DNA from: Comamonas sp. lk
Lineage (GTDB): Bacteria > Pseudomonadota > Gammaproteobacteria > Burkholderiales > Burkholderiaceae_C
Direction of reading: 5' to 3'
Assembly (NCBI GenBank): GCA_945898105.1
Contig: CAMDHL010000115.1
Span: 1-6,893, forward strand
DNA: 6,893 nt
Shown here piece after piece: positions 1-6,550 of this stretch; the first letter of the stretch is position 1, and each line of letters opens with the position of its first letter. A program made the translations under genes and the position numbers. The notes under the pieces were generated by a model. The model was not told the origin of the DNA. It saw only the letters and a list, made by a program, of their open reading frames with translations, and ran no database searches.

Positions 1-640
1 CACAAGCGCTGGCGACACCGCGTAAGGCAAGGCCCAGCGCCACACGCGGCGTAGGCTGCTCCATGCGCGCGCGTGCCGTATGCATCAGATCAATCGGCAA
101 TTCGAGACGGCCTTGTAAAGCCATCAGCGCGAGTGCCGCGTCACCTAGGCTGCCACTGACATACACGTCGTCTCCGGGTTGCGCGCCGCTGCGCAGCAGG
201 GCCTGCGTGGGCACGGGCTGCGCCGATTTATCGGCAGGCACTTCGCCAAACACGGTGATGCAAATCGTCAATGGCCCGCGTGTGGTGTCGCCGCCAATCA
301 ATTCGCAGCCATGCGCATCGGCCAGCGCCAGCAAGCCTTTGGAAAACGGCTCCAGCCAAGCGTGCTCTGCCTGGGGCAAAGCCAAGGCCAGGCTAAAGGC
401 TAGCGGGCGGGCGCCGCAAGCGGCCAAATCGCTCAGGTTGACCGCCAGGCATTTATGCCCCAGTAAAAAGGGATCTAAATCGGGGAAAAAGTGCCGCCCT
501 GCGACCAGCATGTCGGTGGAAACCGCTAGCTGCATGCCCGGTGCGGTTTGCAGCAGTGCGCAATCGTCGCCCACACCCAAAACCGCTTGACGTGCGGGGC
601 GCGTGAAATAGCGCGCAATCAGTTCAAACTCGCCCGGCAC
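1..640 (-). CDS. thiL: Thiamine-monophosphate kinase ThiL, 3' end cut off by the window
   Basis: ThiL phosphorylates thiamine monophosphate with ATP to give thiamine diphosphate, the last step of cofactor synthesis in the cytoplasm. About 213 residues are visible, against a usual length of roughly 320, so the C-terminal third lies left of the window. Family landmarks appear in order: GDD at residues 24-26, STDM at 41-44, GHKCLAVNLSDLAA at 61-74, GGDTTRGP at 116-123, and the VSGSLGDAAL segment at 161-170. The acidic residues in the first motifs match the Mg-ATP and substrate sites known for the family. I chose the GTG codon at 638-640 as start because the protein then begins MPGEFELIARYF, matching the usual short ThiL N-terminus. 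An AAGG ribosome-binding sequence lies 6 bases upstream, overlapping the apaG stop. No better ATG is present. The gene follows apaG after 8 bases and is probably co-transcribed with it. The family is near certain; the start is likely. Confidence 0.93.
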   Translation of the reverse strand, partial: MPGEFELIARYFTRPARQAVLGVGDDCALLQTAPGMQLAVSTDMLVAGRHFFPDLDPFLLGHKCLAVNLSDLAACGARPLAFSLALALPQAEHAWLEPFSKGLLALADAHGCELIGGDTTRGPLTICITVFGEVPADKSAQPVPTQALLRSGAQPGDDVYVSGSLGDAALALMALQGRLELPIDLMHTARARMEQPTPRVALGLALRGVASAC

Positions 641-648
641 GCGGCGCC

Positions 649-1059
649 TTAATGCAAAGTGCGCGCGCCGCTGCCTGGTCCCGCACTAAGTGCGTCGAGC
701 ACAAACATGGGAATGTCGACCTCGAATTTTTCACCGTCTTCGGCGACGCAAAAATAACTGCCATGCATGGTGCCCGTGGGGGTGCGCAAACGCGTACCAC
801 TGGTGTACTCAAACGCTTCTCCGGGTTGCAGTAAAGGCTGCTGGCCGATCACGCCCAGGCCCTTGACTTTCTCGGTATGGCCGTTGGCGTCATTCACATT
901 CCAAGTGCGCGAGATCAGCTGCGCCGCCACCTTGCCGGTGTTGGTGATAGTGATGGTGTAGGCAAACACATATAAAGCGTTTTGGGGCGCGGACTGATGC
1001 GGCACATACTGTGGAAATACTTCTACGCGGAACTGGTAAGCGGAACTGGTTTTGGACAT
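649..1059 (-). CDS. apaG: ApaG domain protein (Co2+/Mg2+ efflux protein ApaG)
   Basis: This is a complete 136-residue protein of the ApaG (DUF525) family, small cytoplasmic proteins with an immunoglobulin-like beta-sandwich fold. Bacterial members are linked genetically to cobalt resistance and magnesium efflux, but their biochemical role is not settled. Evidence includes the alternating beta-strand pattern FAYTITITNTG (32-42), the glycine signature GLGVIG (67-72), the segment YTSGTRLRTPTGTMHGSY (85-102), and the following FEVDIPMF strand (112-119). Length is slightly above the common 120-130 residues because of a short Gly/Ala-rich tail (125-133). The ATG at 1057-1059 gives a normal N-terminus, although I see no strong ribosome-binding site before it. 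It is divergent from rpe across an 86-base spacer and sits just upstream of thiL. Confidence 0.95.
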   Translation of the reverse strand: MSKTSSAYQFRVEVFPQYVPHQSAPQNALYVFAYTITITNTGKVAAQLISRTWNVNDANGHTEKVKGLGVIGQQPLLQPGEAFEYTSGTRLRTPTGTMHGSYFCVAEDGEKFEVDIPMFVLDALSAGPGSGARTLH

Positions 1060-1145
1060 GGCCAGATGCTAACGCGCAAAATCGGGTATGTTCCACCCCA
1101 GCCACTGAATAAACCCCAATTTTCAAAGACGAAGCGACTGTCCCC
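1060..1145. promoter_or_regulatory. Divergent apaG / rpe intergenic spacer
   Basis: These 86 bases separate the apaG start (leftward) from the rpe start (rightward), so they should carry signals for both genes. I see no convincing sigma-70 promoter on either strand. The best leftward candidate is poor: TTTATT (1108-1113) and CATACC (1085-1090) read on the minus strand, 17 bases apart. Rightward, a weak AT-rich patch lies around 1107-1125. Neither start codon has a strong Shine-Dalgarno sequence; the rpe start is preceded only by a loose purine stretch near 1126-1136. No inverted repeat or operator is evident. The regulatory role is inferred from the gene arrangement alone. Confidence 0.4.
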
Positions 1146-1820
1146 ATGAATTTCCGTATTGCTCCCTCGATTTTGTCGGCCGACTTCGCCCGCCTGGGTG
1201 AAGAGGTAAAAAACGTAATTGCCGCCGGCGCGGACTGGATTCACTTTGACGTAATGGACAACCATTACGTGCCCAACCTGACGTTTGGCCCCATGATTTG
1301 CCAGGCGCTCAAGCCGCATGCACACACCGCAGCGGGCACGCCGGTGCCTATCGACGTACACCTGATGATTTCACCCGTCGACGCATTAGCTGCCGCTTTT
1401 GCCGATGCCGGTGCCGACCTGGTCAGCTTTCACCCCGACGCCTCGGGCCATGTGCACCGGAGCATCCAAGCCCTCAAAGGCAAGGGCGTGAAGGCCGGCT
1501 TGGTGTTCAACCCGGCCGAACCCTTGGACGTGCTGGACTGGGTGATTGAGGACATCGATCTGATTCTCATCATGAGTGTCAACCCGGGCTTTGGCGGGCA
1601 AAGTTTTATCGATTCGGCGCTGCGCAAAATCGCCGATGTGCGCAAACGCATAGACGCCTGCGGCAAAGACATCCGCCTGGAAGTCGACGGCGGCATCAAG
1701 ACCGACAACATCCGCCGCGTGGCCGATGCAGGTGCCGACACTTTTGTAGCGGGCAGCGCGATTTTCGGTAAGCCAGACTACAAAGCCGTCATCGACCAAA
1801 TGCGCAGCGCATTGCGCTGA
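1146..1820 (+). CDS. rpe: Ribulose-phosphate 3-epimerase
   Basis: Rpe interconverts D-ribulose 5-phosphate and D-xylulose 5-phosphate in the pentose phosphate pathway (and the Calvin cycle where present). The 224-residue protein has the family's usual length and is complete. It is a TIM barrel with the expected active-site residues: His33 and Asp35 in [12 protein letters not shown] (33-44), His72 in DVHLM (70-74), and Asp181 in LEVDGGI (178-184). His33, Asp35, His72 and Asp181 are the expected metal ligands, and the two aspartates also serve as the acid/base pair. The flexible [10 protein letters not shown] loop (143-152) and the phosphate-binding FVAGSAIFG end (200-208) are present. The start gives the canonical [18 protein letters not shown]. 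rpe is the only clear plus-strand gene here, divergent from apaG and convergent with gspF, so it is likely transcribed alone. Confidence 0.98.
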   Translation: MNFRIAPSILSADFARLGEEVKNVIAAGADWIHFDVMDNHYVPNLTFGPMICQALKPHAHTAAGTPVPIDVHLMISPVDALAAAFADAGADLVSFHPDASGHVHRSIQALKGKGVKAGLVFNPAEPLDVLDWVIEDIDLILIMSVNPGFGGQSFIDSALRKIADVRKRIDACGKDIRLEVDGGIKTDNIRRVADAGADTFVAGSAIFGKPDYKAVIDQMRSALR

Positions 1821-1824
1821 CAAC

Positions 1825-3039
1825 TTAGCGGACTAGCTGGTTCATCTGAATGATGGGCAGCAAAACAGCCAGCACAATCAGCATCACTACCAGGCCCATT
1901 AACACGATCAGTAGGGGCTCAAGCAGTGTGGCCAACTGCATGGCGCGGCGCTGTACTTCGCTGCTCAGTTGGGCGGCAGCGCGTTGCAGCATAACCGGCA
2001 ACTGGCCGGTTTGTTCGCCTAAGCGGGCGAACATGGAAAGCAACCCGGGAAAACGTTTTTTCTGCGATAAAGCCGAGGCCAGAGGGGCGCCTTCGCGCAC
2101 TGCCACTAAAGCGTCTTGCGCATCACGACGCATGGCCTGATTATTCAATGTGTCAGAGGCCGCTTGCAGGGCTTTGAGGATGGGCACACCAGCGGCGGCC
2201 AGCATGGCTAGCGTGCTGGCAAAACGCGCTGCGTTATAGCTACGCGAAAGGCGGCCGATGATGGGCAGGCCCAACCAAGCTGCATCAAAGCGGTAGCGTA
2301 GTTCGGGCGCACGCAGCGCCCATCGCGCAGCCACAAAAGCCAGCACCAGCGCGCTCAGAATCAGCCAGCCATAACTGCGCACCACATCGCTGATGCCCAA
2401 CATGAGCACGGTTAAAAACGGCAATGCGCGTTTACTTCCGGCAAACACACTGGCCACTTGCGGCACTACATAAGTGACTAGAAACAAGACGATGGCCAGC
2501 GCCACCAGGCTGACGATTGCAGGGTACAAAGCCGCGCCCAAAAGCTTGGCGTTCAGGACTTGTTGCTCTTCAAGGTCTTGCGCCAAATGCTCCAGCACCA
2601 GACCCAAATTACCGCTTTGTTCGCCCGCACCCACCACAGCCACATAGATGGCCGAAAACTCGCGTGGGTGCTGCGACAGCGCACGCGCAAAAGTGCTGCC
2701 GCTGTTGACCTCAGCGCGTAAGTCAGCCACTAGGTTGCGCTCGGGATCGCTTTCGGCCTCACTGCTCAAAGAGGCCAAGGCGCGCTCTAGCGGCAAGCCA
2801 GACACCACCAAACCGGCCAACTGGCGCGTCCAGACAGAAAGCGCTTGCGCACCCAAAACACGGCGCGTAAATAAGGCGCCGGCGCTACCCGCTTTGGCCG
2901 CTTGCACCACATCGACACTGAGAGGGACCAAGCCCTGCGCGCGCAACTGGGTGCGCGCGGACTTGACCGAGTCGGCCTCTAGCGTCCCCTTGCGGGTTTG
3001 GCCATCGGCACTCAGGGCTTCGAAAGCGTAGGCAGGCAT
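1825..3039 (-). CDS. gspF: Type II secretion system inner-membrane platform protein GspF
   Basis: GspF is the polytopic inner-membrane protein of the T2SS assembly platform. It contacts the GspE ATPase and GspL and is thought to help feed pseudopilins into the growing pseudopilus. The 404-residue protein matches the family's usual length of about 400. It starts with the typical MPAYAFEAL sequence and a cytoplasmic N-terminal region. Two repeats of the T2SF domain follow (about 65-190 and 270-392). Each carries the matching Gly-Glu motif: GAGEQSGNLG (137-146) and LGEQTGQLP (340-348). Three hydrophobic membrane segments are visible at about 172-192, 225-242 and 374-396, and the end LLPIIQMNQLV is typical of GspF. 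The ATG at 3037-3039 has no clear Shine-Dalgarno sequence. gspF follows gspE after 54 bases and appears to be the last gene of the operon. Confidence 0.97.
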   Translation of the reverse strand: MPAYAFEALSADGQTRKGTLEADSVKSARTQLRAQGLVPLSVDVVQAAKAGSAGALFTRRVLGAQALSVWTRQLAGLVVSGLPLERALASLSSEAESDPERNLVADLRAEVNSGSTFARALSQHPREFSAIYVAVVGAGEQSGNLGLVLEHLAQDLEEQQVLNAKLLGAALYPAIVSLVALAIVLFLVTYVVPQVASVFAGSKRALPFLTVLMLGISDVVRSYGWLILSALVLAFVAARWALRAPELRYRFDAAWLGLPIIGRLSRSYNAARFASTLAMLAAAGVPILKALQAASDTLNNQAMRRDAQDALVAVREGAPLASALSQKKRFPGLLSMFARLGEQTGQLPVMLQRAAAQLSSEVQRRAMQLATLLEPLLIVLMGLVVMLIVLAVLLPIIQMNQLVR

Positions 3040-3093
3040 CGTGCGGACACAGCTAAAAAGCGGCGGGTTTAGGGCCTTGCATCACTGCGGCCA
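3040..3093 (-). other. gspE-gspF intergenic spacer with a possible mini-ORF
   Basis: This 54-base gap is the largest within the gsp operon. It contains no recognisable terminator or promoter and no clear ribosome-binding site for gspF. On the minus strand an ATG at 3092-3094 overlaps the gspE TGA stop by one base and opens a 13-codon frame (MAAVMQGPKPAAF) that stops at 3053-3055, 13 bases before the gspF start. Whether it is translated cannot be told from sequence. Confidence 0.3.
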
Positions 3094-4482
3094 TCAGTCC
3101 CGCGTGACACGCACGAGTTCTTCACGCGTGGTGATGCCGGCATCGACCAGGCGCTGTCCATCCTCGCGCATCAGCACCATGCCGCTGGCCAATGCCGCCT
3201 GCCGAATATCGGCCTCGGAGGCCTGGCCATGGATTTGCGCGCGGATGGCGTCATCCGTGAGCAGCAACTCAAACACGCCGGTACGCCCGGCATAGCCGGT
3301 GTGGCCGCACACAGCGCAGCCCGCGCCGCCACAGGTGGTACAGCGCTTACGAACCAGGCGCTGGGCCAACACACCCAGCAGCGAGGAACTGAGCAAGAAA
3401 GGCTCCACGCCCATATCGGTAAGGCGGGTGACAGCGCTGGCCGCATCATTCGTATGCAAAGTGGCCAGCACCAGGTGGCCTGTGAGCGAGGCTTGAATCG
3501 CAATTTGAGCGGTTTCGAAATCGCGGATCTCACCGATCATGATCACGTCCGGGTCCTGTCGCAGGATGGCGCGCAAGGCTTTGGCAAAACTCAGATCGAT
3601 CTTGGCATTAACCTGGGTTTGGCCTACGCCAGGCAACTCGTACTCAATCGGGTCTTCCACCGTCATGATATTGCTGCCCTGGGTATCAAGGCGTTGCAAA
3701 CCGGCATACAGCGTCGTGGTCTTGCCCGAACCGGTGGGGCCGGTCACCAAAATAATGCCGTGCGGCTGGGATAGCAAATGGGTAAAACGGGCCAGCACAT
3801 CGCCTTGCATGCCCACTGATTCGAGGCTAAGTTTGCTTTCGCTTTTGTCCAGCAAACGCAGCACCGCACGCTCACCGTGGGCGCTGGGCAAAGTGCTGAC
3901 GCGCACATCCACCGCCCGCGTGCCGATGCGCAGCGAAATGCGCCCGTCCTGCGGCAAGCGACGCTCGGCAATGTCGAGCTCGGCCATGATTTTGAGACGC
4001 GAAATCAGCGCCGCATGCAAGGCGCGATTGGGTTGCACCACTTCGCGCAAATTGCCATCGACCCTGAAACGTACAACCGAATGCCGCTCGAAGGCTTCGA
4101 TATGGATGTCGCTGGCACCGTCGCGCGCGGCCTGCGTGAGCAAGGCATTTAGCATGCGGATGATGGGTGCGTCGTCCGAGGTTTCCAGCAAGTCTTCGAT
4201 GGCTGGCAGGTCTTGCATCATGCGCGTGAGGTCGGCCTCGCCCTCCACTTCGCTAACTACCGCCGCGGCACTGGATTCACCCTGCGCATAAGCGGCGCTA
4301 ATGCGCTGCGTCAAATCTGCGGCCTCGTGCGACACAACTGCATGAACCGCATACTTGCGCATCACCTCGCCCAAACCTTGCGGCAAAGACGCAGCATGTA
4401 CATGCAGGGTCATGCGATCGCCCGCATCCTCCAGCAACACTTGCTGGGTGCGCGCAAAGGCATAAGGCAAGGGATAGCGCAT
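3094..4482 (-). CDS. gspE: Type II secretion system ATPase GspE
   Basis: GspE is the cytoplasmic hexameric ATPase that powers pseudopilus assembly in type II secretion, docking on GspL and GspF. The 462-residue protein has a short N-terminal domain (about 1-90) and then the secretion-ATPase core. Visible motifs are SDIHIEA (124-130), RFRVDG (138-143), HGERAVLRLLD (202-212), Walker A GPTGSGKTT (248-256), the Walker B region RQDPDVIMIGEIRD (308-321, Glu318), and the histidine box ATLHTND (340-346). A zinc-type cysteine cluster follows, with Cys381, Cys384, Cys389 and Cys392, leading into GHTGYAGRTGVFE. I chose the ATG at 4480-4482, one base after the gspD stop (TGAGATG). The frame stays open upstream to an ATG at 4621-4623, but that extension lies inside gspD and reads as unrelated Cys-rich sequence. 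The one-base spacing and weak ribosome-binding site suggest translational coupling to gspD. Cys-cluster spacing is unusually short. Confidence 0.97.
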   Translation of the reverse strand: MRYPLPYAFARTQQVLLEDAGDRMTLHVHAASLPQGLGEVMRKYAVHAVVSHEAADLTQRISAAYAQGESSAAAVVSEVEGEADLTRMMQDLPAIEDLLETSDDAPIIRMLNALLTQAARDGASDIHIEAFERHSVVRFRVDGNLREVVQPNRALHAALISRLKIMAELDIAERRLPQDGRISLRIGTRAVDVRVSTLPSAHGERAVLRLLDKSESKLSLESVGMQGDVLARFTHLLSQPHGIILVTGPTGSGKTTTLYAGLQRLDTQGSNIMTVEDPIEYELPGVGQTQVNAKIDLSFAKALRAILRQDPDVIMIGEIRDFETAQIAIQASLTGHLVLATLHTNDAASAVTRLTDMGVEPFLLSSSLLGVLAQRLVRKRCTTCGGAGCAVCGHTGYAGRTGVFELLLTDDAIRAQIHGQASEADIRQAALASGMVLMREDGQRLVDAGITTREELVRVTRD

Positions 4483-4483
4483 C

Positions 4484-6544
4484 TCAGTTTTTCGCGGGGG
4501 CAGCGGGCAATACAGGCCCTTCGTTGATAGGCATTGTCTGGCTAGGCACCGGTTGCGCTTCGCGCATGCCACTGAGCATTTGTTCATAACGGTCCAGAGA
4601 CAAGCGGTCGCTAGAGGCCGCATCGCGCACCACCACAGGACGTAAAAACACCATCAAATTGGATTTTTTCCGTGTGCGCGAACTACTCTTGAACAAATTT
4701 CCGAAGATGGGAAGGTCACCCAGGCCAGGAATTTTGTCGGAATTTCCGGTGAAGTTGTCCTGTAATAGGCCACCGATCACCACCACCGAACCGTCTTCCA
4801 CCAATACATTCGATTCGATGGTGCGCTTATTGGTTGTAGGCCCATTGGCGCTGGAGGCGGAGCTGGTATCGACCGCGGAAACCTCTTGATAAATTGTGAG
4901 CTTGACAGTGCCGTTAGCACTAATCTGGGGCTTGACTTTCAGGGTCAAACCAACGTCTTTGCGCTCGATGGTTTGGAAGGGGTTAACGGCGCCATTACCG
5001 GTACCGGTATTGGTAAATTGGCCAGTGACAAAGGGCACATTCTGTGCAATAACAATCTTAGCCTCTTCGTTATCGAGCGTTAGTAAATTGGGTGTGGACA
5101 AGACATTGCCCGACCCCGAGCTCTCTAAAAACCGCCCCAATGCCCCGAGCACATATTTTCCGTCATATTGCGAGGCAATACCCAGATTAAAACCTTTGCC
5201 GGGTAACACTGCACCAGTCGCAGCGCCTGTTGTCAAACTCAGAATATTCGAGCCGCCCGCACCAAAGTTGGTGCCCAATAATCCCACCGCTCCATCACCT
5301 ACTTTGCCCAGTGCGCCCTGCCATTGAATCCCAAAATCAGCCGCCTTGTCTGAACTGACTTCGGCGATCAGGCTCTCGATAAATACCTGCGCACGTCGCC
5401 CGTCCAGCAGGTCAATGACTTCGCGCAGTTGCCGGTATTGCGGGTCCGGCGCAGTGATGATCAGGGAGTTGGTGGCAATGTCGGCTTGCACTTGCCCGCC
5501 GGTGGTGGTGGCGGGCGCGCTGGCGCCGCCGGGCGCAGCGCCGCCGGCCGGTGTCGCGTTAGACCCTGCGCCGGCACCCATGGCCGCACGCAAGGTAGCA
5601 GCGAGTTTGGTGGCGTCGGCATTTTTGAGGCTGACCACGCGCAAGGTACCCAATTCGCCGGAGCCTTGCGACGATGCACGATCGAGTTTTTCAACCAATC
5701 CCTTTATCTGGGCCATGCGTGCCGCATTGGCAGCGCGAACGATCAAGGCGTTGCTGCGCGGCTCGGCCACGACGCTGCTCTTGAAGCCCCCATCGGCCGC
5801 TGCGCCCGGCTGTCCCGCAACGCCACCGGATTCGAGCAAGCGCAGTACCAAGGGTGCCAGGTCTACCGCAATGGCATTTTTCAGTTCAATCACTTCAATA
5901 TCGGTTGCATTAGCCACATCCAACGCGGCAATGATGCGCGCAATACGCCGCAAGTTATCCGCGTAATCCGTGATCACCAGAGAGTTATTCAAGGGGTTGG
6001 CATTGATAGCGTTGTTGGGGCTGATGAGCGGACGCAAAATCGTTACCAAATTGTTCGCAGACTCAAAATTGAGCTTGAAAATTTGCGTCGTAATTTGCCC
6101 GCCGAGGGCACCGCTTGGCGCACTATCGCTGGTTTCGACCGCCGCGCTTTGCAGTTTGGCATCGGCTTCGGGGATTACTTTGAACAAGCCGGCCGCCTCG
6201 ACCATGGTGAAACCCTGCATGCGCAAACTGGTCAGAAACTGGGCCATGGCCACTTGGGGGCTGACCGCTTTTTCGCTGATCAGGGTCATCTGACCCTTGA
6301 CGCGTGGATCAACCACTACGTTCACCCCTGAGATCACGCCCATCGTGCGGGCGACCAGCTCGATATCTGTGGCGTTGAAATTTAAAGTTATGGAGTCGCC
6401 ACGCTTATGCGCACCAAGGCCGGCAGGCGCGGCAGGTACGGCAGTTTGGGCAAGCGCAAGGTTGGGCGCCCAAAGCAACAAACACAGCACCAAACCCAAA
6501 GGGGCGAGTAAAGCGCTAATTTTGGAATGTGTCATAGCAGTCAT
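4484..6544 (-). CDS. gspD: Type II secretion system secretin GspD
   Basis: GspD multimerises into the outer-membrane channel through which folded exoproteins leave the periplasm. The 686-residue protein starts with a Sec signal peptide: Lys8, a hydrophobic core at about 9-25, and likely cleavage after ALA (30-32). The N0 domain (about 50-130) includes ITLNFNATDIELVARTMG. N1 (about 152-211), N2 (about 216-288) and N3 (about 298-378) follow, each with the secretin_N strand pattern such as NPLNNSLVITD. N3 is split by a Gly/Ala/Pro-rich loop at 323-350. The secretin barrel domain (about 385-645) carries LSTPNLLTLDNEEA, VPFVTGQF (503-510) and IPGLGDLPIFGNLF (605-618). A Pro-rich tail ends the protein. 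Two in-frame ATGs, at 6542-6544 and 6533-6535, both precede the signal peptide; the first lies 6 bases after the gspN stop. No pilotin gene is visible. Confidence 0.97.
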   Translation of the reverse strand: MTAMTHSKISALLAPLGLVLCLLLWAPNLALAQTAVPAAPAGLGAHKRGDSITLNFNATDIELVARTMGVISGVNVVVDPRVKGQMTLISEKAVSPQVAMAQFLTSLRMQGFTMVEAAGLFKVIPEADAKLQSAAVETSDSAPSGALGGQITTQIFKLNFESANNLVTILRPLISPNNAINANPLNNSLVITDYADNLRRIARIIAALDVANATDIEVIELKNAIAVDLAPLVLRLLESGGVAGQPGAAADGGFKSSVVAEPRSNALIVRAANAARMAQIKGLVEKLDRASSQGSGELGTLRVVSLKNADATKLAATLRAAMGAGAGSNATPAGGAAPGGASAPATTTGGQVQADIATNSLIITAPDPQYRQLREVIDLLDGRRAQVFIESLIAEVSSDKAADFGIQWQGALGKVGDGAVGLLGTNFGAGGSNILSLTTGAATGAVLPGKGFNLGIASQYDGKYVLGALGRFLESSGSGNVLSTPNLLTLDNEEAKIVIAQNVPFVTGQFTNTGTGNGAVNPFQTIERKDVGLTLKVKPQISANGTVKLTIYQEVSAVDTSSASSANGPTTNKRTIESNVLVEDGSVVVIGGLLQDNFTGNSDKIPGLGDLPIFGNLFKSSSRTRKKSNLMVFLRPVVVRDAASSDRLSLDRYEQMLSGMREAQPVPSQTMPINEGPVLPAAPAKN
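4995..5012. repeat. 14-base perfect palindrome inside gspD
   Basis: TACCGGTACCGGTA at 4996-5009 reads the same on both strands and is made of two overlapping ACCGGT units. It lies inside gspD and encodes part of the Thr-Gly-Thr-Gly stretch (about residues 513-516), so the two repeat units simply reflect alternating Thr and Gly codons. A regulatory role is unlikely. Confidence 0.3.
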
Positions 6545-6550
6545 GCAAAT

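Noticed and set aside
63..590. 175-codon open frame on the plus strand opposite thiL
   Set aside because: The minus strand encodes clear ThiL motifs through the same region; the plus-strand translation resembles no known protein.
624..812. 62-codon minus-strand frame overlapping apaG and thiL
   Set aside because: It overlaps two well-supported genes in another frame, has no family resemblance and no clear ribosome-binding site.
3539..4291. 250-codon open frame on the plus strand opposite gspE
   Set aside because: It is antisense to the conserved ATPase core; the translation is Ser/Arg-rich and shows no family motif, so it is a shadow frame.
4483..4623. Upstream in-frame start that would extend GspE by 47 residues
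   Set aside because: The extension lies inside the gspD coding end and reads as Cys- and Arg-rich sequence unlike any GspE N-terminus; the ATG at 4480-4482 fits the family and operon spacing.
4996..5009. 14-base palindrome as a protein-binding site
   Set aside because: It encodes alternating Thr and Gly codons within gspD, far from any gene start, so the symmetry is explained by the coding sequence.
5429..6331. 300-codon open frame on the plus strand opposite gspD
   Set aside because: It lies wholly antisense to the well-supported gspD, its translation has no recognisable domain and is rich in Arg, Gly and His, as expected for a shadow frame of GC-rich coding DNA.
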